Source of the DNA: Devosia equisanguinis
Lineage (GTDB): Bacteria > Pseudomonadota > Alphaproteobacteria > Rhizobiales > Devosiaceae
DNA length: 34,372 nucleotides
Assembly (NCBI RefSeq): GCF_900631955.1
Contig: NZ_UZWD01000051.1
Coordinates: forward strand, 1-34,372
Direction of reading: 5' to 3'
Every line of letters begins with the position of its first letter. Within the stretch, counting starts at the first letter, position 1. Shown here in pieces: positions 17,787-26,017 of this stretch. Below the pieces are notes generated by a model, which saw only the letters and a list, made by a program, of their open reading frames with translations, had not been told where the DNA came from and made no database searches. The translations under genes were made by a program, and so were the position numbers.

Positions 17787-17869
17787 ATTGCCCGGCTTGA
17801 CCGGGCAATCCATCTTGCGGAGGCATGGACCACCCGGTCCTCGGATCAAGTCCGAGGATGGCCGGGTGG
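17787..17869. repeat. Double-hairpin dispersed repeat (second family)
   Basis: Two perfect hairpins lie in the gap between fnr and the ferredoxin gene. One is 17787-17809 (ATTGCCCGG, loop CTTGA, CCGGGCAAT). The other is 17830-17869 (CCACCCGG plus TCCTCGGA, loop TCAAG, TCCGAGGA then CCGGGTGG). The wording (CATTGCCCGGCTTGACCGGG) is like palindromic repeats I know from many alphaproteobacterial intergenic regions. It is a different family from the C/G-run elements elsewhere in the window. It might also end the fnr transcript, though a T-run is lacking. Confidence 0.7.
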
Positions 17870-17940
17870 TGACGATCAATGATAGTCTTGTTGTTCTGGC
17901 AACTTGACGCTATCCCCATCGCGCTGTTGAGGAGCGCCCC

Positions 17941-18261
17941 ATGAAGATCATCGTTACCGACCAGTCTGGCGACGTGCACGAGCTCGAAGGGCTCGAAGGC
18001 TGGCGCGTGATGGAGGTCATCCGCGACTGGGGCCTCAACATCAAGGCCGAATGCGGCGGCGCGCTGAGCTGCGCCACTTGCCACTGCTATGTGGACAATG
18101 ATTGGCTCGATGCCGTCGGCGCCCCCAGCGACGAGGAAGAGGACATGCTGGACTCGGTCGGCGACGTGAAGACCAATTCCCGCCTCTCCTGCCAGATCCT
18201 CTGCTCCGACGCGCTCGATGGGTTGAAACTTACACTGGCACCGAGCGCGGCCAAGGATTGA
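17941..18261 (+). CDS. [2Fe-2S] ferredoxin, adrenodoxin/putidaredoxin type
   Basis: 106 residues, a paralogue of the ferredoxin at 10787. Ligands are Cys38, Cys44, Cys47 (AECGGALSCATCHCYV) and Cys84 (RLSCQI); there are extra cysteines at 49 and in the QILCSD tail. The acidic DEEEDMLDSV docking segment is strongly charged. GAGGAG stands 6 bases before the ATG. It sits directly after the ferredoxin-NADP reductase gene, with a palindromic repeat in between, so it is a natural partner for it and a candidate donor to CysI. It may have its own promoter, since the gap is 181 bases. Other roles, such as Fe-S cluster assembly, remain possible. Confidence 0.92.
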   Translation: MKIIVTDQSGDVHELEGLEGWRVMEVIRDWGLNIKAECGGALSCATCHCYVDNDWLDAVGAPSDEEEDMLDSVGDVKTNSRLSCQILCSDALDGLKLTLAPSAAKD

Positions 18262-18264
18262 GTC

Positions 18265-18381
18265 AGACCCCCACCTAGCCTCCCCCTGAAGAAGGGGGAG
18301 GGACCTATCGTGCGTGCTGAGCTGCCGGGAAGCCCCTGTCGGCTCCTCCCCCTCCGTCAGGGGGAGGTTGGGTGGGGGTGT
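18265..18381. repeat. Palindromic repeat filling a convergent gap
   Basis: The outer arms are CCCCCACCTAGCC near the left end and GGTTGGGTGGGGGTG on the right. Each arm has its own small hairpin (CCTCCCCCTGAAG/AAGGGGGAGG; CTCCTCCCCCTC/CAGGGGGAGG). The middle part (about 18306-18340) is unique. Layout, length (about 115) and arm sequence match the element at 20943-21056. It occupies the whole space between the converging ferredoxin and ycjF-like genes and could act as a bidirectional transcription end. Confidence 0.75.
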
Positions 18382-18389
18382 TATCCGGC

Positions 18390-19409
18390 TTAACTTGCGC
18401 TCTTCCCCGCATCCTGCGTCACCCTCACCAGCTCGGGAATGAAATCCCGAACCATAGGCTGGGGCAGAGTCTCGAAGGGCAATGGCCGCACCACCCGCAT
18501 CGCGGCGATTCCGACGCGCACCGTCATCAGCCCATTGACCACGCCTTCACCCAGCCGCGCCGACAGCTTTGCCGCAAGCCCCTGGCCGACCAGCTGCTCG
18601 ACAACGCCATCGGTCAGCACCAGACCGCCGGTGACGGCCAGATGGGCCAGTACGGCGCCAGCCAGCCGCCAGAAGCCGAAAAAGCCGGGGCGGGCACCGT
18701 AGAGCCCGGCAATAGCCCCGGCGAGGCGAATGCTTTCATAGATGACGAAAGCCACGTCGATCAGCGCCCGCGGCGATACCGCCGTGACCAGCGCCACGCG
18801 CCGCGCCGAGGCTGCCGTCAGCGCCTTGGCCCTGGCGTCGAGCGGTGCCATCAGGCTGCGTTCGGCCAGGGCGATCACCTCGGTGCCGTCGAACAGATGC
18901 TCGAGATTGTCCGAGAGCTGCGCGCGTGGTCGCGCCAATTCCGGGCGATGGGCATAGATGGCTTCCAGCTCCTCGGCGACCTTGCCAGCCAGCTTGCGGT
19001 CATTGCCGATGCTGGCTTCCTTCGCCTCAGCCTTGAGCGCATCGAGTACCCGCAGACGCCGCAGCGCCAGCATTTCGCGCAGCACCAGCGCCAGAACCGC
19101 CACGAGGAACGCGCCGAGCACGCCGAGGCCGATATAACCGAGATAGTCATTACTGGCGAAGAGATCGCGGATCAACCGGTCGGCGGCGAGGCCCAGTCCG
19201 GCCGAGACCAGAATGCCCCCGGTGGTCCAGGCCAGTCGGCCCCACCAGCTCATGCGCCGCGGCGGTGGCGTCACCAGTTCCGGATCAGCCTCCGGCCCGA
19301 AACTGGTTTCGACAATCTCGGCCCGGTCGGGCACGAAGGCGCGGGGCGCACGTGTCGGCTCGGGCGTATCGGTGCCGCTGCTGATGGTATGGGCTATGGG
19401 GCGCTTCAT
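18390..19409 (-). CDS. YcjF/TIGR01620 family inner membrane protein (DUF697)
   Basis: 339 residues. A disordered N-terminal tail rich in P, E and T (1-50) is followed by two transmembrane helices (about 53-80 and 89-113). A helical region then leads to a C-terminal DUF697 domain (about 235-325, with LAGAIAGLYGARPGFFGFWRLAG and GLVLTDGVVEQLVGQG), which is itself hydrophobic. This matches YcjF of E. coli, always paired with the GTPase-like YcjX. The start ATG overlaps the stop of the ycjX homologue in an ATGA, so the two are translationally coupled. The molecular role is unknown; in enterics the pair is stress-induced. Confidence 0.85.
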   Translation of the reverse strand: MKRPIAHTISSGTDTPEPTRAPRAFVPDRAEIVETSFGPEADPELVTPPPRRMSWWGRLAWTTGGILVSAGLGLAADRLIRDLFASNDYLGYIGLGVLGAFLVAVLALVLREMLALRRLRVLDALKAEAKEASIGNDRKLAGKVAEELEAIYAHRPELARPRAQLSDNLEHLFDGTEVIALAERSLMAPLDARAKALTAASARRVALVTAVSPRALIDVAFVIYESIRLAGAIAGLYGARPGFFGFWRLAGAVLAHLAVTGGLVLTDGVVEQLVGQGLAAKLSARLGEGVVNGLMTVRVGIAAMRVVRPLPFETLPQPMVRDFIPELVRVTQDAGKSAS

Positions 19410-20857
19410 GCCATCCAGTCTCCGATGAGGTAGTCGAGGGCGCGGTCGAGCCTGATATGGGGCAGCACCACCTCTCCGGCGGCATTGCGCTCCAGCCGGG
19501 CAGGCGGGGCAAAGCGCAGGAAATTGAGCGCCACCGGATTGCCATTCTCGAACAATGAATCCGGGCGCTCCGGCAAGTCCCCGGGAAACAAGGCGATTTC
19601 GGTCTTGCCGTCATAGGTCGTGCCATCCAGCGCCTCGCCCTTGAGCGGGGTACCGATCAGCGTCGGCAACGTCTCGCCATTCTCGCGAATGGTGCCTTCG
19701 GCGGTGGCGCGAATGCCGGCCAGGGCGATGGACCGCGTCTGTGCGCCGGCAAAGCGGGCGCGGCCGGCGGCATTGGCAACCAGCCGGTTGAGGATCGCTT
19801 CCAGCCGGTCGTGGCTGGTGTGGTGCACGTGGTCGGCCTTGGTGGCGGCGAAGAGGATACGGTCGATCTGGCGGGTAAAGGGGCGCAGCAGCGGGTTGGT
19901 TTCGCCCTGGCGGAAGCAGGCCAGCACGGCGGTCAGCGCCGTTTCCAGATCGGCAACGGCGGCAGGCCCGGTATTCAGCGCCCGCAAAGTGTCCACCAGC
20001 ACCACCTGCCGGTCCAGCCGGGCGAAGTGGTCGCGGAAGAATGGCCGCACCACCTGCGCCTTATAGGCCTCGTAGCGGTGCTCCAGCATGGCATAGAGGC
20101 TGTTTCGCCGTGCTGCTCCATCTGGCTTGGGCAGCGGAGCAAAGGTGAGCGCCGGCGAGCCTTCGAGATCGCCGGGAAGCAGGAACCGGCCGGGTGGGAG
20201 CGTGGAGAGCGCCCAATGCTCGCGGCTGCGCCTGAGATAGCTGGTGAACGCCGCAGCCAACCGCTCGGCATCGGGGTCGTTGGCGTCCTTGAGCACGTCG
20301 GTGCTGTCGAGTTCGCGCAGAAAGGCCTCGGCCTCCTCGGCATGGCCGGGTTTTCGCGCCCGGGCCAGCGCATCTGCGCTCCATTCGGCAAAGCTCAGCC
20401 CGAGCAGTGGCAGGTCGAGCAGCCACTCGCCGGGATAGTCGACAATATCGAGATTGAGCGTCGCGGGGCCGGTCATTCCCGCCCACCATTTGGCGGATTG
20501 ATATTTGAGCACGATGCGCAGCTGCGAAATCCTGCGCGTGCTTTCCGGCCAGGTCGGCGGATTGGCCGTCAGCGCCGCCATATGCTGCTCATAAGCGAAA
20601 CGCGGAATGGTGGCGTCTGGATATTCGGCGAGCTTGGCGCCGATGAAACGCCCATCGGCAAGCGGCGCAAAGCCGGGCAGGCGGCCCTGGGTCAGCAGAT
20701 TATGCACCAGCGCGGTGATGAAAATGGTCTTTCCGGCGCGCGACAACCCGGTCACGCCCAGCCGCAGGGTCGGGGTCAAGACCCCGCTGGCGCTATCGGC
20801 AAGATTGGAGAGGGCAATGCCCAGTTCGTCGGTGATCGTGGTCGGCGGCTGCGGCAA
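19406..20857 (-). CDS. YcjX family P-loop NTPase (DUF463)
   Basis: About 483 residues. A Walker A loop (GVTGLSRAGKT, Lys near residue 43) is followed by family signatures WWAGMTGPATLNLDIVDYPGEWLLDLPLL and VVLVDTLRALNTG; FAATKADHVHH resembles a guanine-recognition NKxD motif. YcjX proteins bind GTP and are peripheral partners of YcjF. No in-frame ATG lies near the conserved start. TTG 20857 with an AGGGG site 7 bases upstream fits best. The ATG at 20950 would put 31 non-conserved residues in front and would reach into the palindromic repeat. The stop overlaps the ycjF-like start. Confidence 0.88.
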   Translation of the reverse strand: MPQPPTTITDELGIALSNLADSASGVLTPTLRLGVTGLSRAGKTIFITALVHNLLTQGRLPGFAPLADGRFIGAKLAEYPDATIPRFAYEQHMAALTANPPTWPESTRRISQLRIVLKYQSAKWWAGMTGPATLNLDIVDYPGEWLLDLPLLGLSFAEWSADALARARKPGHAEEAEAFLRELDSTDVLKDANDPDAERLAAAFTSYLRRSREHWALSTLPPGRFLLPGDLEGSPALTFAPLPKPDGAARRNSLYAMLEHRYEAYKAQVVRPFFRDHFARLDRQVVLVDTLRALNTGPAAVADLETALTAVLACFRQGETNPLLRPFTRQIDRILFAATKADHVHHTSHDRLEAILNRLVANAAGRARFAGAQTRSIALAGIRATAEGTIRENGETLPTLIGTPLKGEALDGTTYDGKTEIALFPGDLPERPDSLFENGNPVALNFLRFAPPARLERNAAGEVVLPHIRLDRALDYLIGDWMA

Positions 20858-20942
20858 GGCGTGTCCCCTGTTACCCCTGCAAGGTAGGGAGCGGGGACGG
20901 GTTTGGGAAGGGCTGGGGGTGTGGGGCGGTACGCCAATGCTG

Positions 20943-21056
20943 GCCCCCACCTAACCTCCCCCTGAAAAAGGGGGAGGAACAGATCGCGCTTGTCTCGACC
21001 TTCGTAAGCCACAGACGGGCTCCTCCCCCTTTTTCAGGGGGAGGCGGGGTGGGAGT
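20943..21056. repeat. Palindromic repeat between ycjX and metA
   Basis: Second clear copy of the element at 18265-18381. The left arm is CCCCCACCTAACCTCCCCC, then TGAAAAAGGGGGAGG; the right arm is CTCCTCCCCCTTTTTCAGG, then GGGAGGCGGGGTGGGAGTG. A unique middle lies at about 20980-21018. It sits just downstream of metA (stop at 21063, minus strand). The AAAAA/TTTTT in the small loops could let it work as a transcription end. Confidence 0.8.
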
Positions 21057-21062
21057 GTCGCC

Positions 21063-21974
21063 TTACTGTCCGATCTCGTCCAGCTTGTAGGGTGTCGTCT
21101 GGTAGATCTCGTTGATCCAGTTCTGAAACAGCAGATGCGCATGGCTGCGCCAGCGGTTTTCCGGAACCGCCGAGGTGTCGCCATTGGGGTAGAGATTGGC
21201 GGGTGGCGGTGTGTCCAGTCCGGCGGCGATGTCGCGCTCATATTCGTCGGCGAGCGAGCGATTGTCATATTCCAGATGGTTGAGGAAATAGACCGCCCGC
21301 CCATCCTTGCGCTCCAGCATGCAGAGCCCGAGTTCAGGATTGTCGATCAACACCTCGAGGTCGTCACCGATGCTGGCCCGGTCGATGTCATTGTAGCGCG
21401 AGACCGGGATTATGGGGCTGTCGGACATGCCGCGCAGCCAGGGTGAACCGGGTTTCAGGATCTGGTGCCGGAATACGCCAAACGCCTTCTTGTCCATGCG
21501 ATAGCGGCGCGCCTGGTGGAAATGGTGCAAGGCGGCCTGTGCGCCCCAGCAGATGAACATGGTGTGGTGCACATTAGTGCGGGTCCACGCCATGATCTCG
21601 AGCATTTCCTTCCAGTAGCGCACCTCTTCGAACGGGATATTGGCAATGGGCGCGCCGGTGACGATGAAGCCGTCGAACTTGCGCTCCTTCACCTCTTCCC
21701 AGGTCTGGTAGAAGCTGTTGAGATATTCTTCCGAGGTGTGCTTGGACTGGTGCTCGGTGATGCGCACGAGACTGAGATTGATCTGCAGCGGCGTGGCGCC
21801 GATCAGCCGTGTGAACTGGGTCTCGGTGCGCTCCTTGTTCGGCATCAGGTTGAGGAGGCCGAATTCGAGCGGACGGATATCCTGGCGCGCGGCGCGCGTG
21901 GAATCCATGACATAGACGCCCTCTTGTTCGAGCGTCTTGCGGGCGGGCAGATCATCGGGAATGCGAATGGGCAT
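21063..21974 (-). CDS. metA: Homoserine O-acyltransferase MetA (acetyl or succinyl)
   Basis: 303 residues, full length for MetA. It transfers an acyl group from acyl-CoA to homoserine, the first committed step of methionine synthesis. The catalytic Cys142 ([10 protein letters not shown]) and the His233/Glu235 pair (NHLEYD) are present, as are the N-terminal [26 protein letters not shown] and C-terminal [15 protein letters not shown]. Residue 111, which sets acyl choice in studied enzymes (Gly for succinyl, Glu for acetyl), is Ala here ([10 protein letters not shown]), so the donor is open. ATG 21974 fits the family start; a TTG at 22013 adds 13 non-conserved residues. It lies 74 bases after a P-loop gene on the same strand. 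Confidence 0.95.
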   Translation of the reverse strand: MPIRIPDDLPARKTLEQEGVYVMDSTRAARQDIRPLEFGLLNLMPNKERTETQFTRLIGATPLQINLSLVRITEHQSKHTSEEYLNSFYQTWEEVKERKFDGFIVTGAPIANIPFEEVRYWKEMLEIMAWTRTNVHHTMFICWGAQAALHHFHQARRYRMDKKAFGVFRHQILKPGSPWLRGMSDSPIIPVSRYNDIDRASIGDDLEVLIDNPELGLCMLERKDGRAVYFLNHLEYDNRSLADEYERDIAAGLDTPPPANLYPNGDTSAVPENRWRSHAHLLFQNWINEIYQTTPYKLDEIGQ

Positions 21975-22018
21975 GGCAGCTTCTAAATTGGGTGCGACAG
22001 ACAGGCGGTTCAAGCCGG

Positions 22019-22048
22019 CGCGTGCTCACCCTCAAGCGGGGGCACGCG
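22019..22048 (-). other. Stable hairpin between the P-loop gene and metA
   Basis: CGCGTGC at 22019-22025 pairs with GCACGCG at 22042-22048, with further CCC/GGG pairing inside. It starts immediately after the stop of the P-loop gene (minus strand). There is no T-run, so it is not a standard terminator. It may stabilise the upstream message or shape the metA leader. Confidence 0.45.
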
Positions 22049-22915
22049 CTAACGCATTCGCTTGCTGATCGCCGCTGCCACCAGGTCGATGAATTCGTCG
22101 CCGTCGCGCACCGTCGCCAGGTCCGATGCTTCGATGACATAGCCGAAATTATCGGCCAGCGCCTGGTAGCGGGGCAGGCGGTCGTGCAGCAGTGCCTCGA
22201 AGCCCCAGGCGCCGAAGCCGGCGGGGTCGACGTCGTTGTCGTCGTGAATACCCTGGATCAACTTGTATTCCGCCCATTTCTCGACCAGGAAATGCGGCCG
22301 ATAATACATCGGTTTGGGCGATTTCTTAAAGCGCTTGACCAGCTCGGCGGCGTCCTTGTCGGTGCCGCGGATATAGAGCAGGGCGGTGTTCTCGGTCAGC
22401 GTCTTGACCACCGGGTCTTCCGGATTGTCGTGGTCGATGACTTCGATCAGCGACCCGCCGGTATCGGCGATGAAATTGCCGTAGCCATAGAGCTCAGCCG
22501 CGCGATCGATGAAATAGGGCAGGTCGCAGAGGGCGGCGACCTCCGCCACGCGGTGCTGCTCCTGGCGGCGCTGATATTCGGCCAGCGGCAGGCCGCCGCG
22601 ATTGGGATCGCCCGGTGTGCCCAGATAGGTCGAAAGCGGGTCGAGATTGTCGAAGGTTATGTTGGACGAGATGTAGATCGAGTCCGTGCGCAGAAGCTGC
22701 GCCAGGAACGGCACCTTCATGGCCTCGCGCTTGAAATTGTCGACGATGAACTCGCCCATATAGCGCGTGCCGATGCGGTAATCGGCCGAATAATGGAACC
22801 AGTGCTGGTCGCGCAACATGTTGCTGAGACGCGTCTTGCCGACACCAGCCATGCCGAAAACGGTGATGGCCCGGCGCGGGGCATTGATGAACTCGTCGGG
22901 TGTATTGAACAGCAT
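22049..22915 (-). CDS. P-loop NTPase of unknown function, metA neighbour
   Basis: 288 residues. A kinase-like Walker A (FGMAGVGKTRL, Lys27) is preceded by a short strand. Later segments FHYSADYRIGTRYMGEFIVDNF, FIADTGGSLIEVIDHDNPED and ALLYIRGTDKDAAELVKRFKKSPKPMYY are well-formed soluble alpha/beta sequence. The layout (small P-loop core, no helicase or AAA motifs) suggests a nucleoside/nucleotide-kinase-like ATPase, but I do not recognise the substrate. GAAGG lies 6 bases before the ATG. It is upstream of metA on the same strand and may be co-transcribed with it. Confidence 0.8.
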   Translation of the reverse strand: MLFNTPDEFINAPRRAITVFGMAGVGKTRLSNMLRDQHWFHYSADYRIGTRYMGEFIVDNFKREAMKVPFLAQLLRTDSIYISSNITFDNLDPLSTYLGTPGDPNRGGLPLAEYQRRQEQHRVAEVAALCDLPYFIDRAAELYGYGNFIADTGGSLIEVIDHDNPEDPVVKTLTENTALLYIRGTDKDAAELVKRFKKSPKPMYYRPHFLVEKWAEYKLIQGIHDDNDVDPAGFGAWGFEALLHDRLPRYQALADNFGYVIEASDLATVRDGDEFIDLVAAAISKRMR

Positions 22916-23082
22916 GGCGCGCCTTCGATCTCCGGTCTCGCGTTTAGAGCAAAGCCCGGGGCTCTACAAGCGTTTCGCACCCGGCAGAATTTGCCACTCC
23001 GCCCTGCCAGAATTGCCGCTCCGGCGAAATTTGCACGGCTCTATCATGGTAAAACAATCGTAAAATCAACGCATTGGCTTGT

Positions 23083-23098
23083 TGGCATCGCACTTGCA
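23083..23098 (+). promoter_or_regulatory. Sigma-54 (RpoN) promoter of the hook gene
   Basis: TTGGCATCGCACTTGCAT (from 23082) matches the RpoN consensus YTGGCACG-N4-TTGCW. GG (-24) and GC (-12) have the required spacing, and only two mismatches fall in the -24 block. The predicted start of transcription near 23109 leaves a 44-base leader with GGAG at 23143-23146 before the flgE ATG. A matching activator (FlbD-like) should bind nearby but is not encoded in the window. Confidence 0.75.
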
Positions 23099-23152
23099 TT
23101 TGCATGGGCAGAGTAGGCGCTTGTCCCGCCGATTGGGGAATTGGAGTTTTAG

Positions 23153-25876
23153 ATGGGTATTTTTGGTGCTCTGCAAAGTGCGGTGTCCGGTCTCAAGGCG
23201 CAGTCGCATGCGATGGAGAATATCTCGGGCAACATCGCCAACTCGCAGACAATTGGCTACAAGCGCATCGATACCAGCTTCCTGGACCTGATCCCCGATG
23301 CGCCGGTGAAGAGCCAGGTTGCCGGTGCGGTGTCGGCCTATTCGGTGGCCACCAATACCTTGCGCGGCGATATCCAGAACGCCGAGACCGAGACCTATAT
23401 GGCGCTCAACGGCTCCGGCTTCTTCGTGGTCGAGCCCGGCGATGGTAGCGGCGGTACCTATTACACTCGTCGTGGCGACTTCGACAGCGATCGCAATGGC
23501 TATCTGGTCAATGGCGCCGGCTATCGCCTCACCGGCCTTGCCATGAACAATGGCGTCGTCACCGGTTCGGTGGCCCAGCCGATCCAGATCGACAATTCCT
23601 TCCTGCCGGCCAAGCGCACCACCTCGGTCAATTATCAGCTCAACCTGCCGCTCCTGCCCAAGACCGCCTCCTACCAGGCCACGGCGCCGGGCAGCGAGCT
23701 GCTCAAGCCCTGGAATTTCGGCAGCGTGCTGGGCACGCCGAACTATCCCAAGGCCAGCGGCGCGGGCCTGCCTGCCAGTACCCCGGCCTATGCGATTGGC
23801 TCGCTGGTCAATGGCACGGCGCTCGCCAGCTCGCTGGTGCAGGACAATGATCGTCTCAACGTCACGATCAACGGCACCACCTATGGCATTCGGTTCAACA
23901 CCGACAATGCCTCGACGCCCTCTGTGACCATCGCCAGCTCCAATACCGGCTATCCCGCAAATACTGCGGCGACAACTGTGCTCAATGTGCCGAGCGCCAA
24001 TCTGGCGGCTCTGGCTGCGGCGGGCTTCACCTTCGGAGGCCAGGCAATTTCGCCGGCAGGCGCGACGGCGGCTGATCTCGAAGCTGCAGTCGCTGCTCAC
24101 CCCGATGTGGCATCAGCCACTTATGACGCCGCCGCCGGTACGCTGACCGTTACCTACAATGCCGGCGACCGCGCCGCCGCTCCGACCACTGCCGTGGCCG
24201 GTGGCAATGGGCTTATCACCTTCGGTTCTTCCACGCCGGGTACCGTCGCCGGTATCGGCAAGACCACTGTTCTGAACATTTCCCCGCAGGAACTCGAAGT
24301 CCTGCACCAGAAGAACGATATCTCGGTCGGCAATCCGCCCGTCGCCGTCGATTTCGGCGCCCAGTCGGCCGATGCCGCGGGGCTTCTGGCCGCCTTCCAG
24401 GCATCCTTCCCCGGTGCCACCGTGGGCTATAACGCTGCCACTGGCCAGATGACCATTGCCCATCCGGTGCCAGCCGCCATTGAGGCCGCCGATGCCGCCA
24501 CCACTGGTTCGGGCGAGGAAATCGTCGCCAATGGCACGATCAACACCATGCTCGCCGACATGCAGCAGAAGCTGCGCGACCTCAGCGGCGACAGCGAGCT
24601 GACCGTTGGCCTGAAGAATGGCCAGATCGCCGTGTCGCTGGCCCCCAACAGCACCAGCGCGCTGGCCTTTTCCAGCGCCCGCGCCGGCACCATGTCCGGC
24701 GCTGTGCTCGGTCTCGACTCGGTGACCGACGCGGCCACCGGCAGCAATGTCACCGCTGCCGTGGCGCCTGCCAGCATGATGGTCGAGCAGGGCGACTCCA
24801 TCAGCTTCACCATTGGCGGCATCACCCGCACCTATCGCATGGACATCACCGGTTCGCTCACCGGCATGGCGCCGGGCGAGGTCAAGATCAACGCCGGTGG
24901 CACCGTGGCCGACATGCTCGCCGCGATCCAGGCCGATCTGCGCGCCAATGGCGGTGCCACCGCCTCGCTGATGACGCTCAATGCCAATGGCGGCACCATC
25001 GAGATGAACTTCAACGGCAATTACACGGCCGACGTTCGCGTCACCGGCACTGCCGCCAACAAGTTCAATATCAACGGCAATTACGATGCCGAGCCCGGCA
25101 CGCTGAATACGGTGCTCGCCAGCGACAGCGACCGCTTCGTCTCTGAATCCATCTCCGGCGGCGGCATCACCGTCTATTCGCAGACCGGCGAGCCGATCAA
25201 CCTGCAGATGCGCTGGGCCAAGCTCAGCAATGAAACCGGCAAGGAAAGCTGGGGCCTGTTCTACGCCTCGGATAGCCGCGCCGGCGCCACCACCGCCTGG
25301 ACCAAGCTTGCAGACTACGCCTATGAGGGCGGTATCCTTGCGGGCATCACCCCCAATCCGGCAGTGGCCAGCAGCTCGGGCACCGAGAAGCTGACCATCA
25401 ACAATCTGTCGGTCAACGGCACCATGTATGGCTCGATCGATATCGACCACGGCATGAAGGGCATGACCCAGTTTGCCGACAATAGCGGCGCGGCGACCAC
25501 CACGACGCTGAAACAGAATGGCTATGGCGCGGGTGAGTTCATCTCTGTCGGTATCTCCGATGGCGGTCGCGTCGTCGCCTCCTACTCCAACGGCGAAACC
25601 CGCGAAGTCGCCCAGATCATCACCGCCAGCTTCTCCAACGCCAATGCGCTCAAGCGCGGCGATGGCGGTGCCTATACCGCAACCTCAGAATCCGGCGAAG
25701 CCATTATCGGCCAGAGCGGGGAGGGCATTGTGGGCTCGTCAACCGAAGCATCCAACACTGACATCTCGGAGGAATTCACCAAACTGATCGTCACTCAGCA
25801 GGCCTATTCGGCGAATACGCGCATCGTCAGCGCCGCCGACGACATGCTGAAGGAAGCCCTCAACATGATCCGTTGA
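23153..25876 (+). CDS. flgE: Flagellar hook protein FlgE, enlarged
   Basis: 907 residues, about twice the usual 400-430. The N-terminal rod/hook signature is intact (GIFGALQSAVSGLKAQSHAM, then NISGNIANSQTIGYKR). So is the C-terminal helix (DISEEFTKLIVTQQAYSANTRIVSAADDMLKEALNMI), which packs in the hook core. The middle, about residues 120-700, holds the extra mass: several beta-rich segments of similar style (for example DRLNVTINGTTYGIRF, and DSISFTIGGITRTYRM), probably surface-exposed domains. It polymerises into the hook joining basal body and filament. A sigma-54 promoter precedes it and flgK follows after 141 bases. No frameshift is visible. Confidence 0.93.
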   Translation: MGIFGALQSAVSGLKAQSHAMENISGNIANSQTIGYKRIDTSFLDLIPDAPVKSQVAGAVSAYSVATNTLRGDIQNAETETYMALNGSGFFVVEPGDGSGGTYYTRRGDFDSDRNGYLVNGAGYRLTGLAMNNGVVTGSVAQPIQIDNSFLPAKRTTSVNYQLNLPLLPKTASYQATAPGSELLKPWNFGSVLGTPNYPKASGAGLPASTPAYAIGSLVNGTALASSLVQDNDRLNVTINGTTYGIRFNTDNASTPSVTIASSNTGYPANTAATTVLNVPSANLAALAAAGFTFGGQAISPAGATAADLEAAVAAHPDVASATYDAAAGTLTVTYNAGDRAAAPTTAVAGGNGLITFGSSTPGTVAGIGKTTVLNISPQELEVLHQKNDISVGNPPVAVDFGAQSADAAGLLAAFQASFPGATVGYNAATGQMTIAHPVPAAIEAADAATTGSGEEIVANGTINTMLADMQQKLRDLSGDSELTVGLKNGQIAVSLAPNSTSALAFSSARAGTMSGAVLGLDSVTDAATGSNVTAAVAPASMMVEQGDSISFTIGGITRTYRMDITGSLTGMAPGEVKINAGGTVADMLAAIQADLRANGGATASLMTLNANGGTIEMNFNGNYTADVRVTGTAANKFNINGNYDAEPGTLNTVLASDSDRFVSESISGGGITVYSQTGEPINLQMRWAKLSNETGKESWGLFYASDSRAGATTAWTKLADYAYEGGILAGITPNPAVASSSGTEKLTINNLSVNGTMYGSIDIDHGMKGMTQFADNSGAATTTTLKQNGYGAGEFISVGISDGGRVVASYSNGETREVAQIITASFSNANALKRGDGGAYTATSESGEAIIGQSGEGIVGSSTEASNTDISEEFTKLIVTQQAYSANTRIVSAADDMLKEALNMIR

Positions 25877-26017
25877 GGCCACGATGATTTTGGGACGCTG
25901 CATCAGTTTCAATCGGCCTTACGGGCTGTCTGGCCGGATTTCGCCTTGCCTGGGCGGGGATTGGTGCAGCGTTTCCTTTTTCGTCCCGCTTCTGTCTAAC
26001 GCCAAGAGGGTCTTGCA

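Noticed and set aside
17903..17917. Sigma-54-like CTGGCA...GCT before the second ferredoxin gene
   Set aside because: Spacing is one base too short and the -12 block lacks TTGC.
21975..22048. SAM-II riboswitch before metA
   Set aside because: The 74-base leader has one GC-rich hairpin but not the conserved AT-rich pseudoknot segments of that class.
24113..25450. 445-codon open frame on the minus strand within flgE
   Set aside because: Glycine/histidine/aspartate-rich shadow translation with no domain; flgE on the plus strand is intact at both ends.
25929..25950. Sigma-54-like TGGCC...TTGCC before flgK
   Set aside because: The GG to GC distance is 16 bases instead of 12, so it cannot be a functional -24/-12 element.
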